Assembly (NCBI GenBank): GCA_023262965.1
Contig: JALQXX010000012.1
Coordinates: 1-36,884, forward strand
DNA: 36,884 nt
DNA from: Candidatus Marinamargulisbacteria bacterium
Lineage (GTDB): Bacteria; Margulisbacteria; Marinamargulisbacteria; UBA817
Reading direction: 5' to 3'
Shown: positions 1 through 8,485 of the stretch, one piece after another
Numbering within the stretch: position 1 is the stretch's first letter
Layout: the number at the start of each line of letters is the position of its first letter
The notes under the pieces: model-generated
What the model saw: the letters and a program-made list of their open reading frames with translations, nothing else
Database searches by the model: none
What the model was told of the DNA's origin: nothing
Made by a program: the position numbers and the translations under genes

Positions 1-114
1 CCGGGTAAAGTCCTGACCGGATTGGTTAAGAAAATTGATCGCAGTGCACAGGTATACAGCACATCCACCTATGAGGGCGTCACAACAATGGCGTTGGCAC
101 CCCATGCGATTTAA
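1..114 (+). CDS. fabD: Malonyl-CoA:ACP transacylase, C-terminal end only (partial)
   Basis: The window opens inside a reading frame that runs from base 1 to a TAA at 112-114. The 37 visible residues begin PGKVLTGLVKKID, which is the usual C-terminal signature of FabD (GxVLTGLxKRI). The enzyme loads malonyl groups from CoA onto acyl carrier protein. Its end overlaps the fabG start by 11 bases, and fabG, acpP and fabF follow, which is the classical fatty-acid synthesis order. The catalytic part lies outside the window, so the call rests on the C-terminal motif plus context. Confidence 0.8.
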   Translation, partial: PGKVLTGLVKKIDRSAQVYSTSTYEGVTTMALAPHAI

Positions 115-847
115 AAACAAGACCGTCGCCATTACCGGTGCCAGTCGTGGTATTGGCCTGGCCATTGCCCATGCGTTTGCCCGTGAAGGCGCATCGATTG
201 GACTCTGTTCCACACAGCACAAGGCAGCGACATCACTGGCTGACGATTTGCATACAACGTATGGCATCCCCACCTATGGAAAGGGCGTCAATGTGGCCTC
301 ATTTGACGAAGCGACCGCGTTTATTGGTGATGTGTGCGACGCCTTAGGGCCCATCCATATACTGATCAACAATGCCGGGATTACACGTGACAACCTGTTG
401 CTTCGATTATCAGAAGAGGATTGGACATCGGTTATAGACATTAATTTAAAATCGGTTTTTAATGCCACCAAGGCGGCTATTCGTCCGATGTTGAAACAAA
501 AATTTGGTCGGATTATTACGATCACCTCAGTTGTTGGCCTTATGGGAAACCCGGGTCAGTCCAATTATGCGGCATCCAAAGCCGGTATTATTGGATTTAC
601 CAAATCCATTGCCAAAGAATATGGTAAAAAAAATATTACCGTAAACGCCATTGCACCCGGGTTTATTCAAACAGACATGACAGACTCTTTGCCAAATGAC
701 TATTTAGATACTATAATAACGAATGTTCCGATGTCTCGGATTGGAACCCCATCGGATGTATCCAACGCCTGCATGTTTTTAGCCTCAGATGAAGCTAGTT
801 ACATAACAGGTCAGGTTTTATCGGTTGATGGTGGCTTATATATGTAA
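104..847 (+). CDS. fabG: 3-oxoacyl-[ACP] reductase
   Basis: NADPH-dependent reduction of 3-oxoacyl-ACP in fatty-acid elongation; a cytoplasmic short-chain dehydrogenase. The 247-residue product has the cofactor loop TGASRGIG (11-18), NNAG (89-92) and the catalytic Ser142, Tyr155 and Lys159 (YxxxK), plus the family C-terminus ending VDGGLYM. The frame is open further upstream to an ATG at base 35, but the start at 104 gives the standard N-terminus ([14 protein letters not shown]) and normal family length. It lies between fabD and acpP. Confidence is high because SDR motifs and operon position agree. Confidence 0.96.
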   Translation: MRFKNKTVAITGASRGIGLAIAHAFAREGASIGLCSTQHKAATSLADDLHTTYGIPTYGKGVNVASFDEATAFIGDVCDALGPIHILINNAGITRDNLLLRLSEEDWTSVIDINLKSVFNATKAAIRPMLKQKFGRIITITSVVGLMGNPGQSNYAASKAGIIGFTKSIAKEYGKKNITVNAIAPGFIQTDMTDSLPNDYLDTIITNVPMSRIGTPSDVSNACMFLASDEASYITGQVLSVDGGLYM

Positions 848-864
848 ATTACAAGGAGGAAAAT

Positions 865-1113
865 ATGTCTATTACACGAGAAGAAATTTATAAACGGGTT
901 CGCAAAGTGGTTGCAGAAGAGTTATCAATCAGTCATGATGAAATAACAGAAACGGCCTCTTACACCCAAGACTTGGGAGCTGATTCTTTGGATACCGTGG
1001 AATTGGTATTGGCTTTAGAAGATGAATTCGGGGTTGAAATTGGCGATGATCAAGCCGAAAAATTAACCACCATTGAAAAAACCATCGATTATATTGTTTC
1101 AAAAAGCAGTTAA
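865..1113 (+). CDS. acpP: Acyl carrier protein
   Basis: Small acidic carrier that holds growing acyl chains on a phosphopantetheine arm. The 82-residue protein contains the attachment motif [10 protein letters not shown] with Ser41 as the modified residue, followed by the typical helix [19 protein letters not shown] strong ribosome binding site, AAGGAGGA at 853-860, precedes the ATG by 4 bases, consistent with the high expression of ACP. It sits between fabG and fabF. Confidence 0.98.
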   Translation: MSITREEIYKRVRKVVAEELSISHDEITETASYTQDLGADSLDTVELVLALEDEFGVEIGDDQAEKLTTIEKTIDYIVSKSS

Positions 1114-1119
1114 TTTGCT

Positions 1120-2358
1120 ATGAACGAACGTGTTGTTATTACCGGTTATGGCACTGTAAACCCCCTCGGTCACTCGGCATCGGCTTATGCTGAAGCCTTG
1201 CGGCGTGGTCAGTCGGGGGTAGGTTTCATTTCCGCGTTTGATACAACCGATTATTCTTGCAAAATAGCGGCAGAAGTTACCAACGTGGATTTTTCTTCGG
1301 TTATGGATGCGAAAGAAATTCGACGAACCAGTCGTTTTATTTCATTTGCTATCAAAGCCGCTCACGAAGCGTTATCCCATTCCGGCTTGGTGATTACTGA
1401 CGCCAATGCCCATCAGGTTGGTGTTGAAATTGGTTCGGGTATTGGTGGTATCGAGATATTGGAACAAACCACCCGAACACTTATTGAAAAAGGCCCCTCA
1501 AAGGTCAGCCCTTTTACGGTTCCTATGATGATTATTGATATGGCTGCGGGTTTGGTTTCCATCAAAACCGGGGCGAAAGGTCCCAATGCCGCTGCTGTAA
1601 CCGCGTGTGCATCGGCCAATCATTCCATGGGCAATGCCTTTCGTATTATTCAACGAGGTGATGCCATTGCAATGATTACGGGTGGCGCGGAGGCTTGTAT
1701 TACCCCGGTTGGGGTATCCAGCTTTATGGCCGCTCGGGCATTGTCCACCAACCCCGACCCAACCACGGCCTGTCGTCCTTTCGATCGGCAGCGCAGTGGT
1801 TTTATTATGGGAGAAGGAGCGGGGATTGTTGTATTGGAGTCGCTGACGCATGCTAAAAAACGTGGCGCCACTATTTACGCTGAATTGGTGGGATTTGGAT
1901 CATCGGGGGATGCGTATCACATTACATCGCCAGCAGAGAATGGCGAAGGGGCCTGTCGGGCAATGCGTTTGGCGTTGGCTGACGCGCGATTGGATGCCAG
2001 TGCCATTGGGTATGTGAACGCTCACGGGACGTCCACCCAGCTAAACGATCATTACGAAACCGTGGCGATTAAAAACGCCTTAGGTCCCCATGCCTACACG
2101 GTTCCAATTAGTTCGACCAAATCGATGACGGGGCATTTATTGGGTGCTGCCGGTGGTATTGAATTGATTGCCTGTTTGGATGCACTTCAAAACGGGTACA
2201 TACCTCCAACAATTCATTTGGACGAGCCGGATCCCAACTGTGATTTGAATTACACCCCCCATGTAGCCGTTGAGACCTCTTTTGACGTATTTATGTCCAA
2301 TTCGTTGGGTTTTGGTGGTCATAACGCGGTTATTATTGGCAAACGATTTACCGATTGA
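1120..2358 (+). CDS. fabF: Beta-ketoacyl-ACP synthase II
   Basis: Condenses acyl-ACP or acyl-enzyme with malonyl-ACP, the elongation step of fatty-acid synthesis. The 412-residue product has the KAS triad Cys163 (TACAS), His302 (NAHGTST) and His339 (MTGHLLGAAGG), and the glycine-rich C-terminus SNSLGFGGHNAVIIGKR. Length matches FabF (about 410). It starts 6 bases after acpP with no clear Shine-Dalgarno sequence, so translation may be coupled. Leucines are overwhelmingly TTG/TTA, a useful reference for native codon use in this window. Confidence 0.97.
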   Translation: MNERVVITGYGTVNPLGHSASAYAEALRRGQSGVGFISAFDTTDYSCKIAAEVTNVDFSSVMDAKEIRRTSRFISFAIKAAHEALSHSGLVITDANAHQVGVEIGSGIGGIEILEQTTRTLIEKGPSKVSPFTVPMMIIDMAAGLVSIKTGAKGPNAAAVTACASANHSMGNAFRIIQRGDAIAMITGGAEACITPVGVSSFMAARALSTNPDPTTACRPFDRQRSGFIMGEGAGIVVLESLTHAKKRGATIYAELVGFGSSGDAYHITSPAENGEGACRAMRLALADARLDASAIGYVNAHGTSTQLNDHYETVAIKNALGPHAYTVPISSTKSMTGHLLGAAGGIELIACLDALQNGYIPPTIHLDEPDPNCDLNYTPHVAVETSFDVFMSNSLGFGGHNAVIIGKRFTD

Positions 2359-2911
2359 GGCCATTATAGGCGGGGTTGATGAAGCCGGACGCGGTGCCTT
2401 AGCGGGACCGGTTGTTGCCTGCTGTGTGGTGTTTGGTGAATCCGTTCCATGCATGGATGAACTCGCGGATTCCAAGCAACTGTCGGAAGGTCGTCGATCG
2501 GTTTTATTTGAGGCCATACGTCCTCACATTTATTTGGGTGTCGGGCTCGCCTCACCACGTTGTGTGGAACGTATGAATGTATTCCAAGCAACATTAATGG
2601 CAATGGCGCAGGCCATTCATCGTGTCAAGGCCCCTATGGATCACGTGATTATTGATGGCAACGCAGTACCCAAAACACCCATACCATGCACAGCTCTGAT
2701 CAAAGCCGACGCGTGTGTTTCGGTGGTCATGGCCGCATCGATTTGTGCCAAGGTCATTCGTGATCGCATCATGATTCGATATCACCATCGTTACCCCAAC
2801 TATGACTTTGCCGGACATAAAGGGTACCCCACTGCCGGACACTATCAGGCCTTAGCCGCACTGGGCCCACTGGCCATTCATAGAAAAACGTTTCGATTAA
2901 TTAATAAATAG
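2336..2911 (+). CDS. rnhB: Ribonuclease HII
   Basis: Removes ribonucleotides and RNA from RNA-DNA hybrids. The acidic active-site residues are visible in GVDEAGRGALAGPVVA (Asp and Glu), VIIDGNAVPK (Asp) and KADACVSVVMAASICAKVIRDR (Asp), and FAGHKGYPTAGHY is the usual C-terminal block. The start is uncertain. The frame is open back to an ATG at 2270 deep inside fabF; a TTG at 2336 gives 191 residues, close to the family length, and GTG 2315 is another option. Any of these overlaps the end of fabF, so the gene is probably translated by coupling. Confidence 0.93.
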   Translation: MANDLPIEAIIGGVDEAGRGALAGPVVACCVVFGESVPCMDELADSKQLSEGRRSVLFEAIRPHIYLGVGLASPRCVERMNVFQATLMAMAQAIHRVKAPMDHVIIDGNAVPKTPIPCTALIKADACVSVVMAASICAKVIRDRIMIRYHHRYPNYDFAGHKGYPTAGHYQALAALGPLAIHRKTFRLINK

Positions 2912-2918
2912 ATTAAAA

Positions 2919-3131
2919 TTAATCCAATTCTAATCTATTGTATTTTTGCCGCTTCCCCATTTGACGACTGTCGTTTTCCTCGTACTGATGAAAGGCCTCT
3001 TCCCACCAGTCCAATTCATCGGACGCAATCATATCCATCCATTCATTGTACAATTCGGCACTGCCAAAATCGATACAGGTTTCCATCCAATTGGATGGAA
3101 TATTAAGATTATCCGACGATATGTCTGACAT
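2919..3131 (-). CDS. Small acidic hypothetical protein
   Basis: A 70-residue acidic, tryptophan-rich protein (segments NEWMDMIASDELDWWEEAFHQ) that I do not recognise. The start at 3131 is supported by a good ribosome binding site (AGGGGGAAA just upstream on the minus strand), by a plausible promoter (3206-3179), and by an 18-base inverted repeat between the two. The frame is open to an ATG at 3206, but that start would lie inside the promoter. It has no signal peptide or membrane segment. It is convergent with rnhB, 7 bases away, and divergent from asd. Confidence 0.65.
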   Translation of the reverse strand: MSDISSDNLNIPSNWMETCIDFGSAELYNEWMDMIASDELDWWEEAFHQYEENDSRQMGKRQKYNRLELD

Positions 3132-3146
3132 GTATTTTCCCCCTTT

Positions 3147-3164
3147 TGTGACCATACAGTCACA
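3147..3164. promoter_or_regulatory. 18-bp perfect inverted repeat in leader of the small acidic gene
   Basis: TGTGAC-N6-GTCACA, with perfect 6-base arms. It lies between the predicted minus-strand promoter (3206-3179) and the ribosome binding site of the 2919-3131 gene, so it could be an operator, or an RNA hairpin immediately ahead of the ribosome site. It resembles a CRP/FNR half-site pair, but the TGTGA/TCACA arms are 8 rather than 6 bases apart. Confidence 0.5.
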
Positions 3165-3178
3165 TCCTAGGTGTTCCC

Positions 3179-3206
3179 ATTTTATTTTTTTTTTAAACCC
3201 ATGCAA
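3179..3206 (-). promoter_or_regulatory. Candidate sigma-70 promoter for the small acidic gene
   Basis: On the minus strand, TTGCAT (3206-3201) and TAAAAT (3184-3179) are separated by 16 bases of mostly A. Transcription would start near 3172, giving a leader of about 40 bases that contains the 3147-3164 inverted repeat. It lies back to back with the asd promoter. Confidence 0.5.
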
Positions 3207-3207
3207 T

Positions 3208-3237
3208 TTGACCAGCGGTTGGTTCTACCGCTATACT
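3208..3237 (+). promoter_or_regulatory. Sigma-70 promoter of the asd operon with internal inverted repeat
   Basis: TTGACC (3208-3213) and TATACT (3232-3237) are separated by 18 bases. The spacer holds an inverted repeat, AGCGGT (3214-3219) and ACCGCT (3227-3232), placed where a repressor or MerR-like activator would bind. Transcription would start near 3244, giving a leader of about 45 bases to the GTG at 3289 with an AAAAAAGGAG ribosome site. Confidence 0.6.
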
Positions 3238-3288
3238 AAACAAGCGGTGTATATCGTTTAAAAAAACCAGTTAAAAAAGGAGTGTTTT

Positions 3289-4281
3289 GTGTCTAAAATG
3301 TATCGTGTGGGCGTTGTTGGGGCAACCGGTGTGGTGGGTAGGGCCTTAGTGGCTATTTTAGAGTCCCGTCGATTCCCTGTATCGCGATTGCGTTTGTTGG
3401 CATCGGAACGATCCGCTGGGCAAACACTGTCTTTTCGTGGGGAATCGATTCCGGTTGAGGTTTTATCGGACGCGACATTGGATGATCTGGATATTGCTCT
3501 TTTTTCTGCTGGAGGGGCGGTATCGCAGGTATTTTGCCCCTTAGCGGCGGCCAAAGGGATTGTTTGTATTGATAATACCTCGCATTTTCGCATGGACCCA
3601 ACGGTTCCGTTGGTGGTTCCCGAAGTGAATCCTCAGGCCATTCACGGCCATGCGAACATTATTGCCAATCCGAATTGTTCAACCGCTCAAATGATGGTGG
3701 TATTAAAACCAATTATGGATGCGGTGGGATTGATGCGCATTGTTGTATCCACCTACCAATCGGTTTCGGGGGCAGGATCTGAGGCAATGCAGGAATTGGC
3801 CGATCACACCCGCGCCTATTTGGCGGGGGAGATGTTGCCGGGCAAGCGGTTCCCCCATTCCATTGCCTTCAATGTGATTCCGCAAATTGATGCCTTCACA
3901 CCCACTGGGTATACCAAAGAAGAATTAAAAATGATTCATGAAACCAAAAAAATATTGGGAGACGACACGATTCGAGTATCGGCAACAACGGTGCGTGTGC
4001 CGGTATTTACATCACATAGTGAGTCGATTAACATTCAAACGCGAGACCCGATTTCGGTTGAGGCCTTACAATCGCTTTTATTAAAAGCCCCGGGGGTACG
4101 GGTTATGACCGGTACCGACTACCCGACGCCTCGTGATGTGGCGGGAAAAGACGATGTGTATGTTGGCCGGATTCGCCAGGATTTATCTCAGGAAAATGGC
4201 ATTGAAATGTGGTGCGTGGGGGATAATCTTCGAAAAGGGGCCGCGTTAAATGCGGTTCAGATTGCTGAATTATTGGTGTGA
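3289..4281 (+). CDS. asd: Aspartate-semialdehyde dehydrogenase
   Basis: Converts aspartyl phosphate to aspartate semialdehyde, the branch point to lysine/diaminopimelate, threonine and methionine. The 330-residue protein has the nucleotide loop GATGVVG (11-17), the catalytic cysteine Cys130 in NPNCST, and the conserved block PGKRFPHSIAFNVIPQID. It starts with GTG behind a good ribosome site (AAAAAAGGAG at 3274-3283). It is the first gene of a three-gene operon, and its TGA overlaps the GTG of the next gene (GTGA). Confidence 0.96.
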   Translation: MSKMYRVGVVGATGVVGRALVAILESRRFPVSRLRLLASERSAGQTLSFRGESIPVEVLSDATLDDLDIALFSAGGAVSQVFCPLAAAKGIVCIDNTSHFRMDPTVPLVVPEVNPQAIHGHANIIANPNCSTAQMMVVLKPIMDAVGLMRIVVSTYQSVSGAGSEAMQELADHTRAYLAGEMLPGKRFPHSIAFNVIPQIDAFTPTGYTKEELKMIHETKKILGDDTIRVSATTVRVPVFTSHSESINIQTRDPISVEALQSLLLKAPGVRVMTGTDYPTPRDVAGKDDVYVGRIRQDLSQENGIEMWCVGDNLRKGAALNAVQIAELLV

Positions 4282-4886
4282 CCCATCCCCTATTTGCCAC
4301 CATTCGAGATCATTATAACGCCTGTGCAACAGGGATTGCGGATAGTGCCAAGGCCATGGGCTGGTATTCGGCGTTTACCCAGCGATTGCGATTTGACGTG
4401 ATTGGGTATGCGGTGGATTTATCAGAAAAAGATATTTTGGATGTGGGGTGTGGTGATGGAGCGTTGTTTCAGTACCTAATTGACACGGGTATTTCAGCGA
4501 CGTATAAGGGGATTGATATCTCCCCGGAAATGATTGCTCGAGCACAATCTCGGTTTCCGGATATTGATGTTTGTTGCACGAATATAGCATCGTATGACCA
4601 ATCCCACGATGTGGTTATTGCTTCGGGAGCGTTTGCAATTGGCGACAAAAATGCACCCTTGGATTTTTTAGATACCTTGGTTTGTCAATTGTATGCCTGT
4701 AGCCGATCGCATGTGGTGTTTAACGTGTTGAGTGAGCACGCCTCGATTAAAGAGCCGTTATTTTGTTACTATAACCCCTCCGATGTGTTGGATATTTGCT
4801 TTAAATACACCGATTATGTAACCCTAAATCATGCCTATTTGCCCAATGATTTTACGATCCATATGGTGAATACGGAGTCCTTATAG
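4278..4886 (+). CDS. Class I SAM-dependent methyltransferase, target unknown
   Basis: A 202-residue protein with the Rossmann-type SAM site LDVGCGDG (54-61), an acidic residue after strand 2 (KGIDISPEM) and the segment CTNIASYDQSHDVVIASGAFAIG as motif II/III. No substrate-defining motif is recognised; it resembles small-molecule or lipid methyltransferases (Methyltransf_25-like). It is translationally coupled to asd (GTGA overlap) and to the SDR gene that follows (1-base overlap), suggesting one transcript, though a functional link to asd is not obvious. Confidence 0.75.
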   Translation: MTHPLFATIRDHYNACATGIADSAKAMGWYSAFTQRLRFDVIGYAVDLSEKDILDVGCGDGALFQYLIDTGISATYKGIDISPEMIARAQSRFPDIDVCCTNIASYDQSHDVVIASGAFAIGDKNAPLDFLDTLVCQLYACSRSHVVFNVLSEHASIKEPLFCYYNPSDVLDICFKYTDYVTLNHAYLPNDFTIHMVNTESL

Positions 4887-5833
4887 TGTCGGGACTATCG
4901 GTATTTATTACGGGAGCCACCGGGTGTATTGGCCATTATGTATTGGAGGCCCTTCGGGAATCCTTCCCGGATGCGACCTTGCACTTACTGGTGCGATCCC
5001 CTCATAAATTCAAGCAGGCCATTCCCGATTGGCCAAACGTTGTGATTCACGTGGGGGACATGGACGGCATTGATGCCTTTGCCCCGGTGTTATATACCTG
5101 TCAGTATATTATTCATATTGCCACGGTGTGGGGGTACAATTTGGAACACAATATTCGGGTCAATAAATTGCGGACATTGGCGATGTTACAGCACACAAAC
5201 CCATCGGTATTGCGTCGGGTGATTTACTTTTCCACGGCCAGTATTTTAACCGCACATAATCGCCTCAATCCGGCGGCAGAAACCCAGGGTACGCCTTATG
5301 TCCAATCCAAATATTACGGTTATTTGGCGCTAAAGCAGAGTCCCTTTGCGTCTAAGATCATTACATTGTTTCCGACCGTGGTGTTGGGGGGCTCAAAATC
5401 GCATCCGTTTTCTCATATTTCGACGGGGCTTTTGAAGCGGCATGCCTATGGGCGTTGGATTCGGCGATTGCGTCTACCTGGGGCCTTCCATTTTTTACAC
5501 GCGACGGATATTGCACGGATGGTGGTAATTGGTTTAACCCATGCACAGCCGCCCGCGGACATGGTGTTGGGGCATGCTGCCCTATCGTTTAATGATGCAT
5601 TCACGGAATTAGCGGCGGGTATGCATTTGAAAAAGGCGTGGGTCACCTTGTCTATTCCGCATTGGATTATTCGGGCCTTGACTCGGCTGTTGGGCCATCG
5701 GATCGATTCATGGGCGCGGTATTGTTTAAGACATCCGTACTTCACATACAATACCCATCACCCGGGGGACTTTGGCGGCTCAATTGCCTACCCCACCCTA
5801 TCCGCCGTTATAGCGGATATGCCAACCGATTAA
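4886..5833 (+). CDS. NAD(P)-dependent epimerase/dehydratase, extended SDR family
   Basis: A 315-residue extended short-chain dehydrogenase with the cofactor loop GATGCIG (10-16), a YFSTAS catalytic serine region (116-119) and Tyr138-x3-Lys142 (YVQSK). This fold covers sugar-nucleotide epimerases and steroid/dihydroflavonol-type reductases; the substrate cannot be named from sequence. The GTG start overlaps the methyltransferase stop. Its TAA overlaps the convergent tsaB stop in a shared TTAA at 5830-5833, leaving no room for a terminator. Confidence 0.8.
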   Translation: MSGLSVFITGATGCIGHYVLEALRESFPDATLHLLVRSPHKFKQAIPDWPNVVIHVGDMDGIDAFAPVLYTCQYIIHIATVWGYNLEHNIRVNKLRTLAMLQHTNPSVLRRVIYFSTASILTAHNRLNPAAETQGTPYVQSKYYGYLALKQSPFASKIITLFPTVVLGGSKSHPFSHISTGLLKRHAYGRWIRRLRLPGAFHFLHATDIARMVVIGLTHAQPPADMVLGHAALSFNDAFTELAAGMHLKKAWVTLSIPHWIIRALTRLLGHRIDSWARYCLRHPYFTYNTHHPGDFGGSIAYPTLSAVIADMPTD

Positions 5834-6438
5834 TACGGCGCAACAGCCAGTGCGTAAATCGGCACCTGAGGGCGGTTTTTTTGTGTGGCCAAATCGGGCT
5901 CCTGGGCCAATTGATCCAATAGCGCCAACAGGTCCAGCCGAATCGACTGGGGGCGGCCATCAAACCAGGCTGTATCCCCAAAATGATACCACGCCATCGG
6001 GGCTTGGAACCGCGCTACCCATTGATGTATCCGCTCATTGGGCATGGAACGAATGGGGGTTAGAGCACGGTACCCGGACGCATTTGATTGAAACAATTGC
6101 ATGGTCCCCCACCCCTTGCGGGATGGGTTGGTGAGTACGGTCAATGCGTAGGGACGGGATACCCGCATATAGGCATCAAAAAGGGATAATCCAACCACGG
6201 GGATGCGATGCACGGCGGCCATCATTTTGGCGTAAGTGAGACTCAATCGAATCCCCGTATAGTTACCCGGCCCTAAAATGGGGACAATGCCGGTTATATC
6301 ACCGGTTATATACGCTTGAATGCGTTCCGGTAATGTTTCAATATGCCCCAATCCATTCCATCGCTCCACGTGGGCGGTATCCCCCATCACGTACCCCCAT
6401 TCAATGGGATTGGCAACGGCATTAATACCAATTAACAT
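5830..6438 (-). CDS. tsaB: tRNA N6-threonylcarbamoyladenosine biosynthesis protein TsaB
   Basis: Scaffold/partner of the TsaD enzyme in making t6A at position 37 of ANN-decoding tRNAs. The 202-residue protein has the family signature ILGPGNYTGIRLSLTYAK (GPGSFTGLR-type, 56-64) near the N-terminus. The C-terminal part is divergent, as is usual for TsaB. It lies 4 bases downstream of pepF on the same strand and converges on the SDR gene with overlapping stop codons. Confidence 0.88.
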   Translation of the reverse strand: MLIGINAVANPIEWGYVMGDTAHVERWNGLGHIETLPERIQAYITGDITGIVPILGPGNYTGIRLSLTYAKMMAAVHRIPVVGLSLFDAYMRVSRPYALTVLTNPSRKGWGTMQLFQSNASGYRALTPIRSMPNERIHQWVARFQAPMAWYHFGDTAWFDGRPQSIRLDLLALLDQLAQEPDLATQKNRPQVPIYALAVAPY

Positions 6439-6442
6439 GGGG

Positions 6443-8287
6443 TTATTGGGCAGCCACCATACCGCGAAGTTCTGTCACTAAGTTCGCCATATAATCCAAA
6501 CTTTTCTGCCAAAATGATTCATTTAAAATATCAATCCCTTCGGCTGCAAACATGGCTACAGGACTCATGGACGATCCGCGGGCCAATAACCGCTTTAATA
6601 CTGGAATAAAGGCAGCCCCTTGCTCCAAATACAGCTGGTACAAGGCAATCACCAATAGATTACCAAAATTATAAGAATAGACATAAAAGGGCACATCCAG
6701 CATATGCGGGATGGTGGCCCATTCCCACTGATACGATTCGGGGATACGAACCGCATCGCCAAACATGGTGGTCAGTTCGGCGGTGTAAGCCGCGCACAAT
6801 TCGTCACTGGACAGGCGTTTAGTGGCCATATGATGATGCATATACTGTTCAAATCGGGAGAACATATTTTGGCGATGGGACGTTGCAAAAATATCTTCCA
6901 GTTTGGTGGTTAAAAGCCCCATTTTTTGTTGGGTAGTGGTGGCTTTTTTCTTAAGAGCGTCCATAACAATCATTTCGCAAAAAACCGATGCGGTTTCGCA
7001 TACGGGTAGAATGGCGTGGTAATTCATGAGGGGTTGCTTGGCGGACATATAGGCATGAATGGCGTGTCCGAGTTCATGAGCAACGGTGGCAACGTCGCGG
7101 GGTTTTCCGAGGTAATTGAGCATCACATAGGGGCGGACATCGGGACTGGAGCTGGAGCAAAACGCGCCCCCTCGCTTTACGGGGGATGGAAACACATCCA
7201 CGCGTTGACGTTGGAACATATCGCGGGCCATATCCCCAAATTCCGGATCAAATTGGGTAAAGCTATCGCAGACGATATCCTGAGCTTCGGGCCAGGATAT
7301 ATCGGGTTGGTTGGCGGTTATGGGGGCATAAATATCGGAGAGGGTGAAGTCATTTAACGAAATCAGATCTTTTTTAATACGGTAGTAATCTTGGACGGTG
7401 GTATTGGATGCGGTGGTGATATCATGGAGCATATGAACCAGCTGATTGGGGAGGTCATTATGGGTATTCATGACATCAATGGCATTATCATAGCCGCGCT
7501 GGATGCGTTCGACGGTATAGTCTTTAACAACGGCATTAAAAACATTGGTCATGATATGAGAATCGGCCTGATACCGCTCAAAAAACGTTGTCATGGCACG
7601 GCTTCGAACATCGGGATCGGGGTGGTAGCGTAGGGCCCGGCATTCGGAGCCATTGAGGGATTTTTCGTGACCGTCCACAACCACGCGAAATTGGTATTGG
7701 GCGGTGTGCTCACCATACAATTTACGAATGGCATCCACGCCATTTAAATCTTTGAGGATGATGATTTGTTCTTCAGCTTCGGACAATCGATAGCGATTTT
7801 TGGCAATCGCCTGAGACCATTTATAGGTATATGGCTGGGTATCGGATTGGGCGAGCCATTGGGTTTTGGTAGCATCGTCAACCGATCCAATTTCTAAAAA
7901 AAAGAATAACAGGCGGTTGGTTTGTTGTGAGGCAAATTCATCAAGGGTGGCGACAAAATTGAGGACATCATTATTGCGCAGGTCTACGGCGTAGTGCAGG
8001 TGAGCAAACTGACTGATTTTATATAGACGCGCCCGGATGGCATCATATTGAACACAGGCCTCATGAAGGGCCTGTGCGGATAATTGAGCGACACGGCCCC
8101 TGTATTGGTTTGCGAAGCAGTGCACCTCATTTTTAATCGTATCCAGTGTGGGCATGGTATCCTCTATAGACACGGTATGGTGCAAATCGGACAAATCCCA
8201 GTGAATGGGTTTGGTCTGCCCCGGATGGGCAGTGGGGGTTGTTTGAGAATGAGCCTCATATAAGCGGGGGACCATTGGGGTTATCAT
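6443..8287 (-). CDS. pepF: M3-family oligoendopeptidase F
   Basis: Cytoplasmic zinc metallopeptidase that cleaves short oligopeptides. The 614-residue product carries HELGH (about residue 403) with the third zinc-ligand glutamate about 25-30 residues further on (PVCETASVFCE), the normal PepF arrangement. The frame stays open to 8782, but the start at 8287 is chosen because AGGAGG (8305-8300) and a good promoter (8340-8312) lie just upstream, and the residues before it do not resemble the family. The ribosome-site spacing of 12 bases is long. It is followed by tsaB. Confidence 0.93.
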   Translation of the reverse strand: MITPMVPRLYEAHSQTTPTAHPGQTKPIHWDLSDLHHTVSIEDTMPTLDTIKNEVHCFANQYRGRVAQLSAQALHEACVQYDAIRARLYKISQFAHLHYAVDLRNNDVLNFVATLDEFASQQTNRLLFFFLEIGSVDDATKTQWLAQSDTQPYTYKWSQAIAKNRYRLSEAEEQIIILKDLNGVDAIRKLYGEHTAQYQFRVVVDGHEKSLNGSECRALRYHPDPDVRSRAMTTFFERYQADSHIMTNVFNAVVKDYTVERIQRGYDNAIDVMNTHNDLPNQLVHMLHDITTASNTTVQDYYRIKKDLISLNDFTLSDIYAPITANQPDISWPEAQDIVCDSFTQFDPEFGDMARDMFQRQRVDVFPSPVKRGGAFCSSSSPDVRPYVMLNYLGKPRDVATVAHELGHAIHAYMSAKQPLMNYHAILPVCETASVFCEMIVMDALKKKATTTQQKMGLLTTKLEDIFATSHRQNMFSRFEQYMHHHMATKRLSSDELCAAYTAELTTMFGDAVRIPESYQWEWATIPHMLDVPFYVYSYNFGNLLVIALYQLYLEQGAAFIPVLKRLLARGSSMSPVAMFAAEGIDILNESFWQKSLDYMANLVTELRGMVAAQ

Positions 8288-8311
8288 GATGTATTTTTTC
8301 CTCCTATAGTC

Positions 8312-8340
8312 AGTATAATTGGGAAGGAGTGCTTTCGCAA
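8312..8340 (-). promoter_or_regulatory. Sigma-70 promoter of pepF-tsaB
   Basis: On the minus strand, TTGCGA (8340-8335) and TATACT (8317-8312) are separated by 17 bases, followed by AGGAGG and the pepF ATG. It lies immediately beside repeat copy A, whose first base is at 8359. Confidence 0.6.
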
Positions 8341-8358
8341 CACTATGTATATAACGTG

Positions 8359-8429
8359 CAAACTGAGATAGCACTATGATACAAAGTACGCACAACCGAT
8401 GGTAAGTCGTATGGGGTCTGCATAATGCA
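8359..8429 (+). repeat. 71-bp repeat, copy A
   Basis: Matches copy B (9609-9679) at 62 of 71 positions without gaps, same orientation, exactly 1250 bases apart. The arms GCACTATG (8371-8378) and CATAATGC (8421-8428) can pair at 7 of 8 positions, and ATAC (8379-8382) can pair with GTAT (8409-8412). The copy lies between the pepF promoter and a small ORF/pilin pair. I do not recognise the family; candidates are a structured leader RNA, a small non-autonomous mobile repeat, or a recombination site. Confidence 0.85.
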
Positions 8430-8459
8430 TTGACATAACGAGCCCACAGTTGATACAGT
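8430..8459 (+). promoter_or_regulatory. Weak candidate promoter abutting repeat A
   Basis: A consensus -35 element, TTGACA (8430-8435), begins at the base after repeat A. The best -10 is TACAGT (8454-8459), 18 bases away, which is only a moderate match. It would drive the 8486 small ORF and the prepilin gene. Confidence 0.35.
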
Positions 8460-8485
8460 AATTGGTATGAAAGTACGGGGGGCAA

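Noticed and set aside
3147-3164. Canonical CRP/FNR binding site
   Set aside because: The TGTGA and TCACA arms are 8 bases apart instead of 6; kept only as an unassigned inverted repeat.
8359-8429. TPP riboswitch or integron attC site
   Set aside because: CTGAGA is the only TPP-like element, and the TPP core after it is absent. For attC, the RYYYAAC and GTTRRRY ends are missing.
8413-8445. Resemblance of the repeat end (TCTGCATAATGCA) to a XerC half-site of dif
   Set aside because: The matching XerD half-site is missing in both copies, and dif is normally single-copy, whereas this element occurs twice.
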